Part shown: positions 1-5,608 of the stretch, in pieces
How the letters are laid out: each line of letters opens with the position of its first letter
How positions within the stretch are numbered: position 1 is the first letter of the stretch
The notes under the pieces: generated by a model
What the model was told of the DNA's origin: nothing
The model's input: the letters and a program-made list of their open reading frames with translations, nothing else
The model's database searches: none
Position numbers and translations under genes: made by a program
Assembly (NCBI GenBank): GCA_012840755.1
Contig: DUWA01000201.1
Span: 1-6,702 of the forward strand
Direction: 5' to 3'
DNA length: 6,702 bases
DNA from: Mycoplasmatota bacterium
Lineage (GTDB): Bacteria > Bacillota_I > Bacilli_A > RF39 > UBA660

Positions 1-1
1 A

Positions 2-46
2 AATGTGTTTAAAAATTTATCTAAGAAATTTGCTGAAGAAATTTAG
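2..46 (+). CDS. C-terminal end of an unidentified protein (partial)
   Basis: One forward frame is open from the window edge to a TAG at 44-46 and reads NVFKNLSKKFAEEI. Of the other two forward frames, one stops at once; the third stays open briefly and encodes a less convincing peptide. The gene end is followed after about 30 nt by a strong terminator-like palindrome, as expected for the end of a transcription unit. Fourteen residues are too few to assign a family, so no function is proposed. Confidence 0.4.
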   Translation, partial: NVFKNLSKKFAEEI

Positions 47-74
47 TTATATTTAAGTAATTTTAACCAATAAT

Positions 75-116
75 ATAAATAAAATAAACTTACAATTGTA
101 AGTTTATTTTATTTAT
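75..116. terminator. Long AT-rich palindrome, probable bidirectional terminator
   Basis: Positions 75-95 and 96-116 are exact reverse complements, giving a 42-nt palindrome with the GC pairs near its centre (for example C93-G98 and C89-G102). The outer arm supplies A and T runs on both strands, so it could stop transcription from either side. It lies between the end of the left-hand gene and the promoter of the structured RNA, which therefore looks like an independent transcription unit. Confidence 0.7.
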
Positions 117-122
117 GATAAT

Positions 123-151
123 TTGACTTAATTTTTTTTTCATGATATTAT
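123..151 (+). promoter_or_regulatory. Promoter of the OLE RNA
   Basis: TTGACT (123-128) is followed after 17 nt by TATTAT (146-151), preceded by TG at 143-144, so this is a -35 plus extended -10 promoter. The predicted start is near 158. That agrees with the RNA structure, because the 5' strand of the closing helix begins at 163. A second weaker pair, TTGAAT (153-158) with TATTCT (175-180), would start inside the closing helix and is less likely. Confidence 0.7.
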
Positions 152-157
152 TTTGAA

Positions 158-745
158 TATAAATCATGGCACATTATTCTAGTCAACTTAATTTACTATG
201 AAGACGGGGCTAAAAATCCGTTAAAGAGCACATCTGTGAAACTTGTGGTGCCTGCTTCATACGCCCAGTTTGGGGTGGGTGCTGGAAGAAAGGATGTCTG
301 GGCGGCCGTAATGGCATACGCAACCGACCCACCATCCGTGGAGACCTAATATTGTAGAGAGCCTATACACGTTAAGTTGATGGACTTTCTATGAGTTAGT
401 TGTTAACCTACCATGTGACGAAAGTTATGGGTAGTGTAGCTTGTCCTGCGTGAAAATAGGGGATAAATTGAACTTTCATATGGTCTCAAGCTAAGACTAT
501 ATGAATTGCGGTTTTGAAACTATTTTTGCAAAAAGGAATTAATAGTAAATGGTTGTCGAGGAAATCTCCTAGAGTGTTTGTTATATTAGGATTGCAGTGT
601 GTACTAAGTGGCAATCAAGTCATACATTCGGTGACGATGTATTAGTTCTTTTAAAGGGGAACCGTCTATTTGGCAACGGATAGATAGGAACTAGGGAAAA
701 CCAACTTGACCTAAGACGCAAAGTTAACTAATATAACGCCATGAT
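158..745 (+). ncRNA. ole: OLE RNA (ornate, large, extremophilic RNA)
   Basis: OLE RNA is a roughly 600-nt RNA of Gram-positive bacteria. It binds the membrane protein OapA and forms a membrane ribonucleoprotein linked to stress tolerance. Seen here: about 590 nt without a credible ORF, richer in G+C than its neighbours, directly upstream of an oapA homologue. Helices read by eye are closing helix 163-170/738-745 (8 bp), 5' domain 182-191/372-381, 197-203/255-261, 204-208/217-221, 262-268/298-304, 408-414/427-434 capped by a GAAA loop (420-423), 475-486/494-505 (12 bp), 3' domain 580-588/729-737 (9 bp), 590-595/611-616, 622-630/635-642 capped by GTGA (631-634), and 643-648/688-693. The conserved-looking block 290-346 agrees with my memory of the OLE consensus, but no covariance search was possible. 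No intrinsic terminator follows, so the 3' end may arise by processing of a transcript that includes oapA. The start is inferred from the promoter. Confidence 0.9.
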
Positions 746-750
746 ATAAT
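742..750 (+). promoter_or_regulatory. Extended -10 promoter element for oapA
   Basis: TGATATAAT (742-750) is a perfect TATAAT with an extended TG; transcription would begin near 756, about 10 nt before the oapA start codon. There is no good -35 (TTAACT at 724-729 is spaced 15 nt, which is short). The element overlaps the 3' strand of the OLE closing helix (738-745). The same extended -10 form is found before galE, glyA and the tRNA gene. Confidence 0.5.
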
Positions 751-765
751 TTTAAAGGTGAAAAA

Positions 766-1344
766 ATGAAACATAAAAAAGAATTAAAACAATTAAAAAA
801 AGAAGAGAAAAGTTTAGTAGATTATAAATGGATTATTACCGTGTCATTGATGGCCTTTTTTATTTCTCTATTTTTCTCATTTACATCTGAATTAATTTTA
901 CCAAACACAAATTTTATTATTGGAATATTAGTTTTAATTATATTTATTTTATTAGGAATTATATTTGATATTTTAGGGGTAGCTGTAACATCAAGTGATG
1001 AAAAACCATTTCATTCAATGAGTTCAAGACGTGTAAAAGGATCAAATATTTCAGTAAAACTTATTAAAAATGCAGAGAAAGTATCATCTTTTTGTAATGA
1101 TGTAATTGGTGATATTTGTGGGATTGTCTCTGGTTCTGCTGGAGCAATTATTGCAATAACTTTGTCTCAAAAATTTAATTTCAATCAATTTACTACTTCA
1201 TTAATAGTTACATCAATAATAGCATCACTTACGATTGGTGGGAAAGCTATAGGAAAAAGCTTTGCAATTGATCAAAGTAATATTATTGTTTATAAATTTT
1301 CAAAACTTGTTTCTATATTTTATAAAGTAAAGAGGAATAAATAA
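766..1344 (+). CDS. oapA: OLE-associated membrane protein OapA
   Basis: 192 aa. OapA is the inner-membrane partner that anchors OLE RNA; homologues are often loosely annotated as CorB-like Mg/Co transporters. Seen: a very basic N-terminus (residues 2-15, mostly K and E), hydrophobic segments at about 22-45, 50-75, 118-135 and 143-165, and a lysine-rich C-terminal tail. The family core is present: FDILGVAVTSSDEKPFHSM (67-85), RRVKG (88-92), then FCNDVIGDICGIVSG (109-123), which holds the characteristic DxxxD pair D112/D116. The start is ATG 766 with AAAGGTG at 754-760. Its position just behind the OLE RNA is the standard arrangement and supports both calls. It may be expressed from the OLE promoter and from its own -10 element. 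The biochemical role beyond RNA binding is unsettled; transport activity is not shown by sequence. Confidence 0.92.
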   Translation: MKHKKELKQLKKEEKSLVDYKWIITVSLMAFFISLFFSFTSELILPNTNFIIGILVLIIFILLGIIFDILGVAVTSSDEKPFHSMSSRRVKGSNISVKLIKNAEKVSSFCNDVIGDICGIVSGSAGAIIAITLSQKFNFNQFTTSLIVTSIIASLTIGGKAIGKSFAIDQSNIIVYKFSKLVSIFYKVKRNK

Positions 1345-1356
1345 TTCTTTTTTTAT
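1329..1356 (+). terminator. Possible weak terminator at the end of oapA
   Basis: A stem pairing 1331-1338 with 1344-1351 (several G-T pairs, loop 1339-1343) overlaps the oapA stop codon and runs into a T-rich stretch up to 1356. It is weak and contains only one G-C pair, but no better terminator exists before the galE promoter. Confidence 0.3.
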
Positions 1357-1366
1357 TTTAGAAAAA

Positions 1367-1375
1367 TGATATACT
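1367..1375 (+). promoter_or_regulatory. Extended -10 promoter of galE
   Basis: TGATATACT (1367-1375) is an extended -10 element without a clear -35 (TTCTTT at 1345-1350 is 19 nt away). The predicted start near 1382 gives a leader of only about 16 nt, containing the strong Shine-Dalgarno GAGGAGGGG (1384-1392). Confidence 0.55.
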
Positions 1376-1397
1376 TAATAATAGAGGAGGGGAAGTT

Positions 1398-2405
1398 ATG
1401 AATATATTGGTGACTGGCGGTTTAGGTTATATTGGTTCACATACCTGTGTTGAGTTATTAAACTCTAATTATAATGTAGTTGTTATTGACAATTTATATA
1501 ATAGTAATACTAAAACTATTGAAAATATAAAAAAAATAACAAAAAAAGATTTGAAATTTTATTTAGGTGATGTAAAGGATAAATTGTTACTACAACAAAT
1601 ATTTAATGAAAACAAAATTGATGCAGTAATACATTTTGCTGCTTATAAAGCTGTTGGGGAATCTGTGGCAAAACCTTTAATGTATTATGATAATAATATA
1701 AGTTCATTAATTACATTACTTACTGTAATGGATGAATATAATTGTAAAAAAATAGTTTTTTCTTCAAGTGCTACAGTTTATAAAGAAACAAAAAAATTAC
1801 CACTTAAAGAAAATAGTGATAAATTTGCTTATAACCCTTATGGTAACACAAAACTTTTTGGTGAAAAAATATTGGAGGATTTATATAACTCTGATAATAA
1901 TTATAGTATAGCAATATTACGTTACTTTAATCCAATTGGTTCTCACGAATCAGGTTTAATAGGAGAAAACATTTTTGATATACCTAACAATCTAATGCCA
2001 TATATATTAAAAGTAGCAAACAAAGAATTAGATTATCTAACAATATATGGAGATAATTATGAAACTCATGATGGAACTGGTATAAGAGATTATATTCACG
2101 TAGTAGACTTAGCTAAAGGGCATATTAATGCTTTAGAATATATTAAGGATAATACTGTGATTGATTATTTTAATTTAGGTACAGGAATAGGTTATAGTGT
2201 TTTAGATGTAGTAAAGACTTTCATTAAAGTTAATAACATTGATATTCCATATAAAATTGGAAAAAGACGAGATGGAGATATAGCCGTTAATTACTCTGAT
2301 CCTAGTTATGCTAGAGAAAAAATAGGGTTTTATACAACTAAGAACTTAGAAGACATGTGCAAAGACTCATATAAATATGTTTTAGTGAATAAAATTAATA
2401 ATTGA
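1398..2405 (+). CDS. galE: UDP-glucose 4-epimerase
   Basis: 335 aa, full length for the family. This cytoplasmic NAD-dependent enzyme interconverts UDP-glucose and UDP-galactose (Leloir pathway and supply of galactosyl donors for surface glycans). Seen: Rossmann motif GGLGYIG (7-13) and D31 for the NAD ribose; GDV (57-59); HFAAYKAVGES (79-89); FSSSATVY (121-128) with catalytic Ser124; and the Y148-xxx-K152 pair in NPYGNTK. The C-terminal substrate-binding part has DGTGIRDYIHVVDLA. The residue after SSSATVY is Lys129 where Gly is usual. The start is ATG 1398, 5 nt after an excellent Shine-Dalgarno. The gene has its own promoter, and no other sugar genes are near, so the link to galactose use or cell-surface sugars is open. 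A related epimerase specificity (for example UDP-GlcNAc) cannot be excluded. Confidence 0.93.
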   Translation: MNILVTGGLGYIGSHTCVELLNSNYNVVVIDNLYNSNTKTIENIKKITKKDLKFYLGDVKDKLLLQQIFNENKIDAVIHFAAYKAVGESVAKPLMYYDNNISSLITLLTVMDEYNCKKIVFSSSATVYKETKKLPLKENSDKFAYNPYGNTKLFGEKILEDLYNSDNNYSIAILRYFNPIGSHESGLIGENIFDIPNNLMPYILKVANKELDYLTIYGDNYETHDGTGIRDYIHVVDLAKGHINALEYIKDNTVIDYFNLGTGIGYSVLDVVKTFIKVNNIDIPYKIGKRRDGDIAVNYSDPSYAREKIGFYTTKNLEDMCKDSYKYVLVNKINN

Positions 2406-2430
2406 CATTATAGAATTAATAGTATATAAT
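2402..2430 (+). promoter_or_regulatory. Consensus promoter of the perR-rubrerythrin unit
   Basis: TTGACA (2402-2407), a 17-nt spacer and TATAAT (2425-2430) match both consensus hexamers exactly. The -35 overlaps the galE stop codon (2403-2405). The predicted start is near 2437, at the left edge of a large inverted repeat. This is the only canonical -35/-10 promoter in the window that lacks an extended TG. Confidence 0.85.
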
Positions 2431-2436
2431 TAATGA

Positions 2437-2457
2437 AAGTAGTAATGATTACTACTT
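2437..2457. promoter_or_regulatory. Fur-family operator (PerR/Zur/Fur-type box)
   Basis: This is a perfect 10-1-10 inverted repeat: arm AAGTAGTAAT (2437-2446), centre G2447, complementary arm 2448-2457. Its 15-bp core TAGTAATGATTACTA (2440-2454) has the 7-1-7 form of Fur-family boxes (TNNTAATNATTANNA). It covers the predicted transcription start and ends just before the Shine-Dalgarno (2458-2464), a classic repressor position. The next gene encodes a Fur-family repressor, so autoregulation and control of rubrerythrin are inferred. Confidence 0.75.
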
Positions 2458-2468
2458 AAGGTGATTTT

Positions 2469-2846
2469 ATGAAATATTCAAAACAAAGAGATGTTATTTT
2501 AAATACTGTTTTATCTAGTTATAATCATCCTACTGCCGAAGAAATTTACGAAATAGTAAGAAAAGAGATTCCAAACATAAGTTTAGGGACTGTATATAGA
2601 AATTTAAACAAATTAGCAGAGGCTGGGATTATTAAAAAGATACAAATGTCTAATGGGAATTTTAGATTTGATCGGCAAGAGGATACATATAATCATTTTT
2701 ATTGTAAGCAGTGCGATCAAATACACGATATACCAAGTTCTAATTTTAAAGACATAAATACTATAATTAAAGATAAAATAGGATATGAAATTGATATATT
2801 TGACACAATGTTTGTTGGAATATGTAAAAATTGCCAAAATAAATAA
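2469..2846 (+). CDS. perR: Fur-family transcriptional repressor, PerR-like
   Basis: 125 aa. PerR-type regulators are dimeric DNA-binding proteins that sense peroxide through a metal site and control oxidative-stress genes. Seen: a winged helix whose recognition part is SLGTVYRNL (38-46), and structural zinc cysteines C79/C82 and C119/C122. By ungapped alignment to Bacillus PerR as I recall it (offset 17), the regulatory metal ligands are H20 (=H37), D68 (=D85), H76 (=H93) and D87 (=D104). The H91 position is Tyr74 (TYNH in place of HYH), with His86 nearby. The N-terminus is about 17 residues shorter than Bacillus PerR and begins at the conserved KQR. The start is ATG 2469 after AAGGTGA. It probably forms an operon with the rubrerythrin gene 17 nt downstream. 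The symbol is by family and context; the box itself also resembles Zur sites, so the metal or signal is not certain. Confidence 0.85.
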   Translation: MKYSKQRDVILNTVLSSYNHPTAEEIYEIVRKEIPNISLGTVYRNLNKLAEAGIIKKIQMSNGNFRFDRQEDTYNHFYCKQCDQIHDIPSSNFKDINTIIKDKIGYEIDIFDTMFVGICKNCQNK

Positions 2847-2863
2847 TAGAAAGAGGGATATAT

Positions 2864-3403
2864 ATGGAATTAAAAGGTTCTAAAACAGAAAAGAACTTAA
2901 TGGCTGCTTTTGCTGGAGAGACTCAAGCTAGAAGTAAATATAACTTTTATGCATCAAAAGCTAAAAAAGATGGTTATGAACAAATAGCTGCTCTTTTTGA
3001 AAAGACAGCAAACAATGAAAAGGAACATGCTAAAATATGGTTTAAATTATTGCATAATGGTTCTATTCCAGGGACTTTAGAAAATTTAGCAGACGCTGCA
3101 AATGGTGAGAATTATGAGTGGACAGATATGTATGCAAATTTTGCTAAAGAAGCTAAAGAAGAAGGATTTAATCATATCGCATTCTTATTCGAACAAGTTG
3201 CTAAAATTGAAAAGGAACATGAGGAAAGATATTTAAAACTGATTGAAAATATTAATAAAAATAAAGTTTTTGAAAAAGATGAGCCGGTTGTATGGTATTG
3301 TCGTAATTGTGGTCATTTACATTATGGAACAAAAGCTCCTGAGGTTTGTCCAACTTGTACACATCCAAAAGCATATTTTGAAGTAAGAGCAACTAATTAT
3401 TAA
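2864..3403 (+). CDS. rbr: Rubrerythrin
   Basis: 179 aa. Rubrerythrin reduces hydrogen peroxide to water in the cytoplasm of anaerobes, taking electrons from NAD(P)H via a reductase or rubredoxin. Seen: an N-terminal four-helix ferritin-like di-iron domain with FAGETQA (E19), NEKEH (E52, H55), [10 protein letters not shown] (E82, E85) and IEKEHEERY (E116, H119), then a C-terminal rubredoxin domain with CRNC (C146, C149) and CPTC (C162, C165). The order is the classical one, not the reversed form. The start is ATG 2864 with AGAGGG just upstream (2852-2857). It is separated by only 17 nt from the PerR-like gene and followed by a terminator, so the two form a bicistronic peroxide-defence unit, presumably derepressed by peroxide through the operator at 2437-2457. 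Confidence 0.96.
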   Translation: MELKGSKTEKNLMAAFAGETQARSKYNFYASKAKKDGYEQIAALFEKTANNEKEHAKIWFKLLHNGSIPGTLENLADAANGENYEWTDMYANFAKEAKEEGFNHIAFLFEQVAKIEKEHEERYLKLIENINKNKVFEKDEPVVWYCRNCGHLHYGTKAPEVCPTCTHPKAYFEVRATNY

Positions 3404-3415
3404 TATATATATTTT

Positions 3416-3443
3416 AAAACCTTATTATAGTAAGGTTTTTTTG
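3416..3443 (+). terminator. Terminator of the perR-rbr operon
   Basis: Stem 3416-3424 pairs with 3431-3439 (AAAACCTTA against its complement, loop 3425-3430) and runs directly into seven or more T residues (3436-3442). This is a standard intrinsic terminator 12 nt after the rubrerythrin stop codon. Confidence 0.88.
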
Positions 3444-3490
3444 TTATTTTTAGAAAAGAGCAATAAATAGTATTAAAATTTGATATTTTT

Positions 3491-3499
3491 TGATATAAT
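3491..3499 (+). promoter_or_regulatory. Extended -10 promoter of the glyA-folD unit
   Basis: TGATATAAT (3491-3499) has a perfect TATAAT with extended TG and no convincing -35 at the right distance. The predicted start near 3505 gives a leader of about 12 nt that is mostly the Shine-Dalgarno GGTGA (3506-3510). No riboswitch fits between the upstream terminator and this site. Confidence 0.6.
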
Positions 3500-3516
3500 T
3501 AGAATGGTGATAGTAT

Positions 3517-4728
3517 ATGATGGATCCAAATATATTCAATGTCTTAAAAAAAGAAGAAAAAAGACAACAAGATAATCTTGAATTAATAGCATCTGAAAAT
3601 TTTGTATCAGATGCAATTAGAGAATTACAAGGTAGTATATTTACAAATAAATATGCAGAGGGTTATCCTAATAGAAGATATTATGGTGGTTGTGAAAATG
3701 TTGATGTAATAGAAACATTAGCTATTGATTATGCAACTAAACTGTTCAATTGTAATTATGCTAACGTACAACCACATAGTGGAAGTAGTGCTAATATGGC
3801 TGTTTATAGAGCACTATTAAATCATAATGATAAAATTTTAGGTATGAATTTAAGCCACGGCGGACACTTAACACACGGCCATTCAATTAATTTTAGTGGT
3901 ATTGACTATGAGGTAATCTCTTATAATGTTGATGAAAAAACTGGTGAAATAGATTATGAAAAACTTATAGAAACAGCTAAAAAGGAAAAACCTAAACTAA
4001 TAGTAGCTGGTGCTAGTGCTTATTCAAAAATAATAGATTTTAAAAAATTCAAAGAAGCTGCAGATACTTGCGGAGCACTATTAATGGTTGATATGGCACA
4101 CATTGCTGGACTTGTTGCTGCGGGACTTCATCCAAACCCATTTCCATATGCCGATGTAGTTACATCAACGACACATAAAACATTAAGAGGCCCACGAGGA
4201 GGGTTGATTTTAACTAATAAAGAGGAAATAATAAAAAAAATAAACAAAGTAATCTTCCCTGGAATTCAAGGAGGGCCATTAATGCATGTGATTGCAGCTA
4301 AGGCACAATGTTTCTATGAGGCATTACAACCAGAATTTAAAATATATCAAGAAAATGTTCTTAATAACATGCAATCTTTAATTAAGTCATTGAAAGAGGA
4401 AAATTTTACTTTAATATCAAATGGAAGTGAAAATCATTTAGTTTTAATTAATACTAAAGAATCTGTTGGTTTAACTGGAAAAGAAGCAGAAGAAATCTTA
4501 GATAAAATTAATATTACAGTTAATAAAAATACAATACCATACGATACAGAAAGCCCAAATATTACAAGTGGTATTAGAGTAGGAACTGCTGCTATGACAA
4601 CTAAAGGACTTAATGAAATAGATTTTTATAATATGGGAAAAATAATTTCTGAAGCATTAAGAAATTATAATGATATAGAATTATTAGAAAGACTAAAAGA
4701 AGAAGTACTCACTATAACAAAAAAATAA
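3517..4728 (+). CDS. glyA: Serine hydroxymethyltransferase
   Basis: 403 aa, close to the usual bacterial length. This cytoplasmic PLP enzyme converts serine plus tetrahydrofolate to glycine plus 5,10-methylene-THF, the main entry of one-carbon units. Seen: ELIASENF (22-29), [15 protein letters not shown] near 44-58, a PLP-binding HSGSSAN stretch near 87-93, VDMAHIAG with D192 and H195, and the PLP lysine K221 in [14 protein letters not shown]. Two adjacent Met codons (3517 and 3520) could both start; GGTGA at 3506-3510 is 6 nt from the first and 9 nt from the second, so the choice is undecided by one residue. folD follows after 18 nt, so methylene-THF is handed to the next gene product. No mutation of key residues was noticed. 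Confidence 0.97.
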   Translation: MMDPNIFNVLKKEEKRQQDNLELIASENFVSDAIRELQGSIFTNKYAEGYPNRRYYGGCENVDVIETLAIDYATKLFNCNYANVQPHSGSSANMAVYRALLNHNDKILGMNLSHGGHLTHGHSINFSGIDYEVISYNVDEKTGEIDYEKLIETAKKEKPKLIVAGASAYSKIIDFKKFKEAADTCGALLMVDMAHIAGLVAAGLHPNPFPYADVVTSTTHKTLRGPRGGLILTNKEEIIKKINKVIFPGIQGGPLMHVIAAKAQCFYEALQPEFKIYQENVLNNMQSLIKSLKEENFTLISNGSENHLVLINTKESVGLTGKEAEEILDKINITVNKNTIPYDTESPNITSGIRVGTAAMTTKGLNEIDFYNMGKIISEALRNYNDIELLERLKEEVLTITKK

Positions 4729-4746
4729 TATTTATAGGAGGAATTT

Positions 4747-5589
4747 ATGGAAAAAATATTAGACGGAAAGACGTTAAGTAGTAAAATTAAAAATGAACTA
4801 AAAACGGAAATAAAGACTTTTATGATTAAACCTTGTTTAACAGTCATTCAAATAGGAAATGACGAAGCAAGTAATATTTATATTGAATCAAAAAGAAAAG
4901 CTTGTGAAGAAACAGGAATTTGGTTTAAACATGTGAAATATGATTCGTTTGTAGATAAATTAGAGGTAATTAACAAAATTAAAGAATTAAATTCAGATGA
5001 ATATGTGGATGGAATTTTATTACAATTACCGCTTCCTAACGGTTTCGATGCAAAAAATATCATAAAATATATTAATCCATCGAAAGATGTCGATGGTCTT
5101 ACTGATATAAGTGTTGGAAAACTTGTAAATAATAAAAACTGTTTAGTTTCATGTACTCCATTAGGTATTATAAGATTATTAGAAGAATACAATATTGAAC
5201 TTGAAGGAAAACATGTTGTTATTGTAGGCAGAAGCAACTTAGTAGGAAAACCACTTATGAGTTTATGTTTAAATAAAAATGCAACTGTTACTGTTTGTCA
5301 TTCTAAAACTGTAAATTTAGAAAAAATTACAAAAGAGGCAGATATTTTAATTGTTGCAGTTGGTCATAAAAAATTAATAACTGAAAATATGGTAAAAGAA
5401 AATTGTGTAGTTATTGATGTAGGAATTAATAGAGCAGATGGAAAAATTTATGGAGATGTTGATTATAATAACGTTTATAACAAAGCTTCTTATATAACGC
5501 CTGTCCCTGGAGGAGTTGGTCCAATGACAGTTGCAATGCTTCTAAAAAACGTTGTAAAAAGTTATAAAAGTAGAAACACCAGTAAATAA
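4747..5589 (+). CDS. folD: Bifunctional methylene-THF dehydrogenase / methenyl-THF cyclohydrolase
   Basis: 280 aa, normal length. FolD oxidises 5,10-methylene-THF to methenyl-THF with NAD(P)+ and hydrolyses it to 10-formyl-THF for purine and formyl-Met-tRNA synthesis. Seen: the catalytic Y45-xxx-K49 pair in NIYIESKRKACEETG, DGILLQLPLP (88-97), KDVDG (113-117) with D116, CTPLG (136-140), the nucleotide-binding GRSNLVGKP (161-169), and PVPGGVGPMT near the C-terminus. The start is ATG 4747, 5 nt after a full AGGAGG (4736-4741). It is cotranscribed with glyA, making a compact serine-to-formyl-folate module. The last four codons form the left arm of a terminator hairpin that reaches up to the next gene. 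Confidence 0.97.
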   Translation: MEKILDGKTLSSKIKNELKTEIKTFMIKPCLTVIQIGNDEASNIYIESKRKACEETGIWFKHVKYDSFVDKLEVINKIKELNSDEYVDGILLQLPLPNGFDAKNIIKYINPSKDVDGLTDISVGKLVNNKNCLVSCTPLGIIRLLEEYNIELEGKHVVIVGRSNLVGKPLMSLCLNKNATVTVCHSKTVNLEKITKEADILIVAVGHKKLITENMVKENCVVIDVGINRADGKIYGDVDYNNVYNKASYITPVPGGVGPMTVAMLLKNVVKSYKSRNTSK

Positions 5590-5608
5590 TAATACTGGTG
5601 GTTTTTTT
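5577..5608 (+). terminator. Terminator behind folD that also carries the next gene's ribosome-binding site
   Basis: CACCAGTA (5577-5584) pairs perfectly with TACTGGTG (5593-5600), loop 5585-5592, followed by G and seven T (5602-5608). The left arm is inside folD; the T-run ends at the base before the ATG of the following gene (5609). The only Shine-Dalgarno-like sequence for that gene, GGTGG (5597-5601), lies in the right arm. The hairpin therefore could both reduce transcription and hide the translation start. Confidence 0.8.

Noticed and set aside
158..745. Other large bacterial RNAs (GOLLD, ROOL, HEARO) or a group II intron for the structured region
   Set aside because: The downstream DxxxD membrane protein is the specific OLE partner, the size fits OLE, and no reverse transcriptase, transposase or phage genes are present. 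A covariance search would settle it.
2613..2837. Minus-strand 74-codon open frame opposite the PerR-like gene
   Set aside because: It lies wholly within a well-supported gene on the plus strand, has no ribosome-binding site and no recognisable motif.
3444..3516. Riboswitch (glycine, THF or similar) upstream of glyA-folD
   Set aside because: Only about 60 nt lie between the preceding terminator and the predicted transcription start, and the leader itself is about 12 nt, too short for an aptamer.
4665..5237. Minus-strand open frames opposite glyA/folD (4665-4847 and 4878-5237)
   Set aside because: They are antisense to strongly conserved coding sequence; their composition mirrors the AT-rich sense codons.
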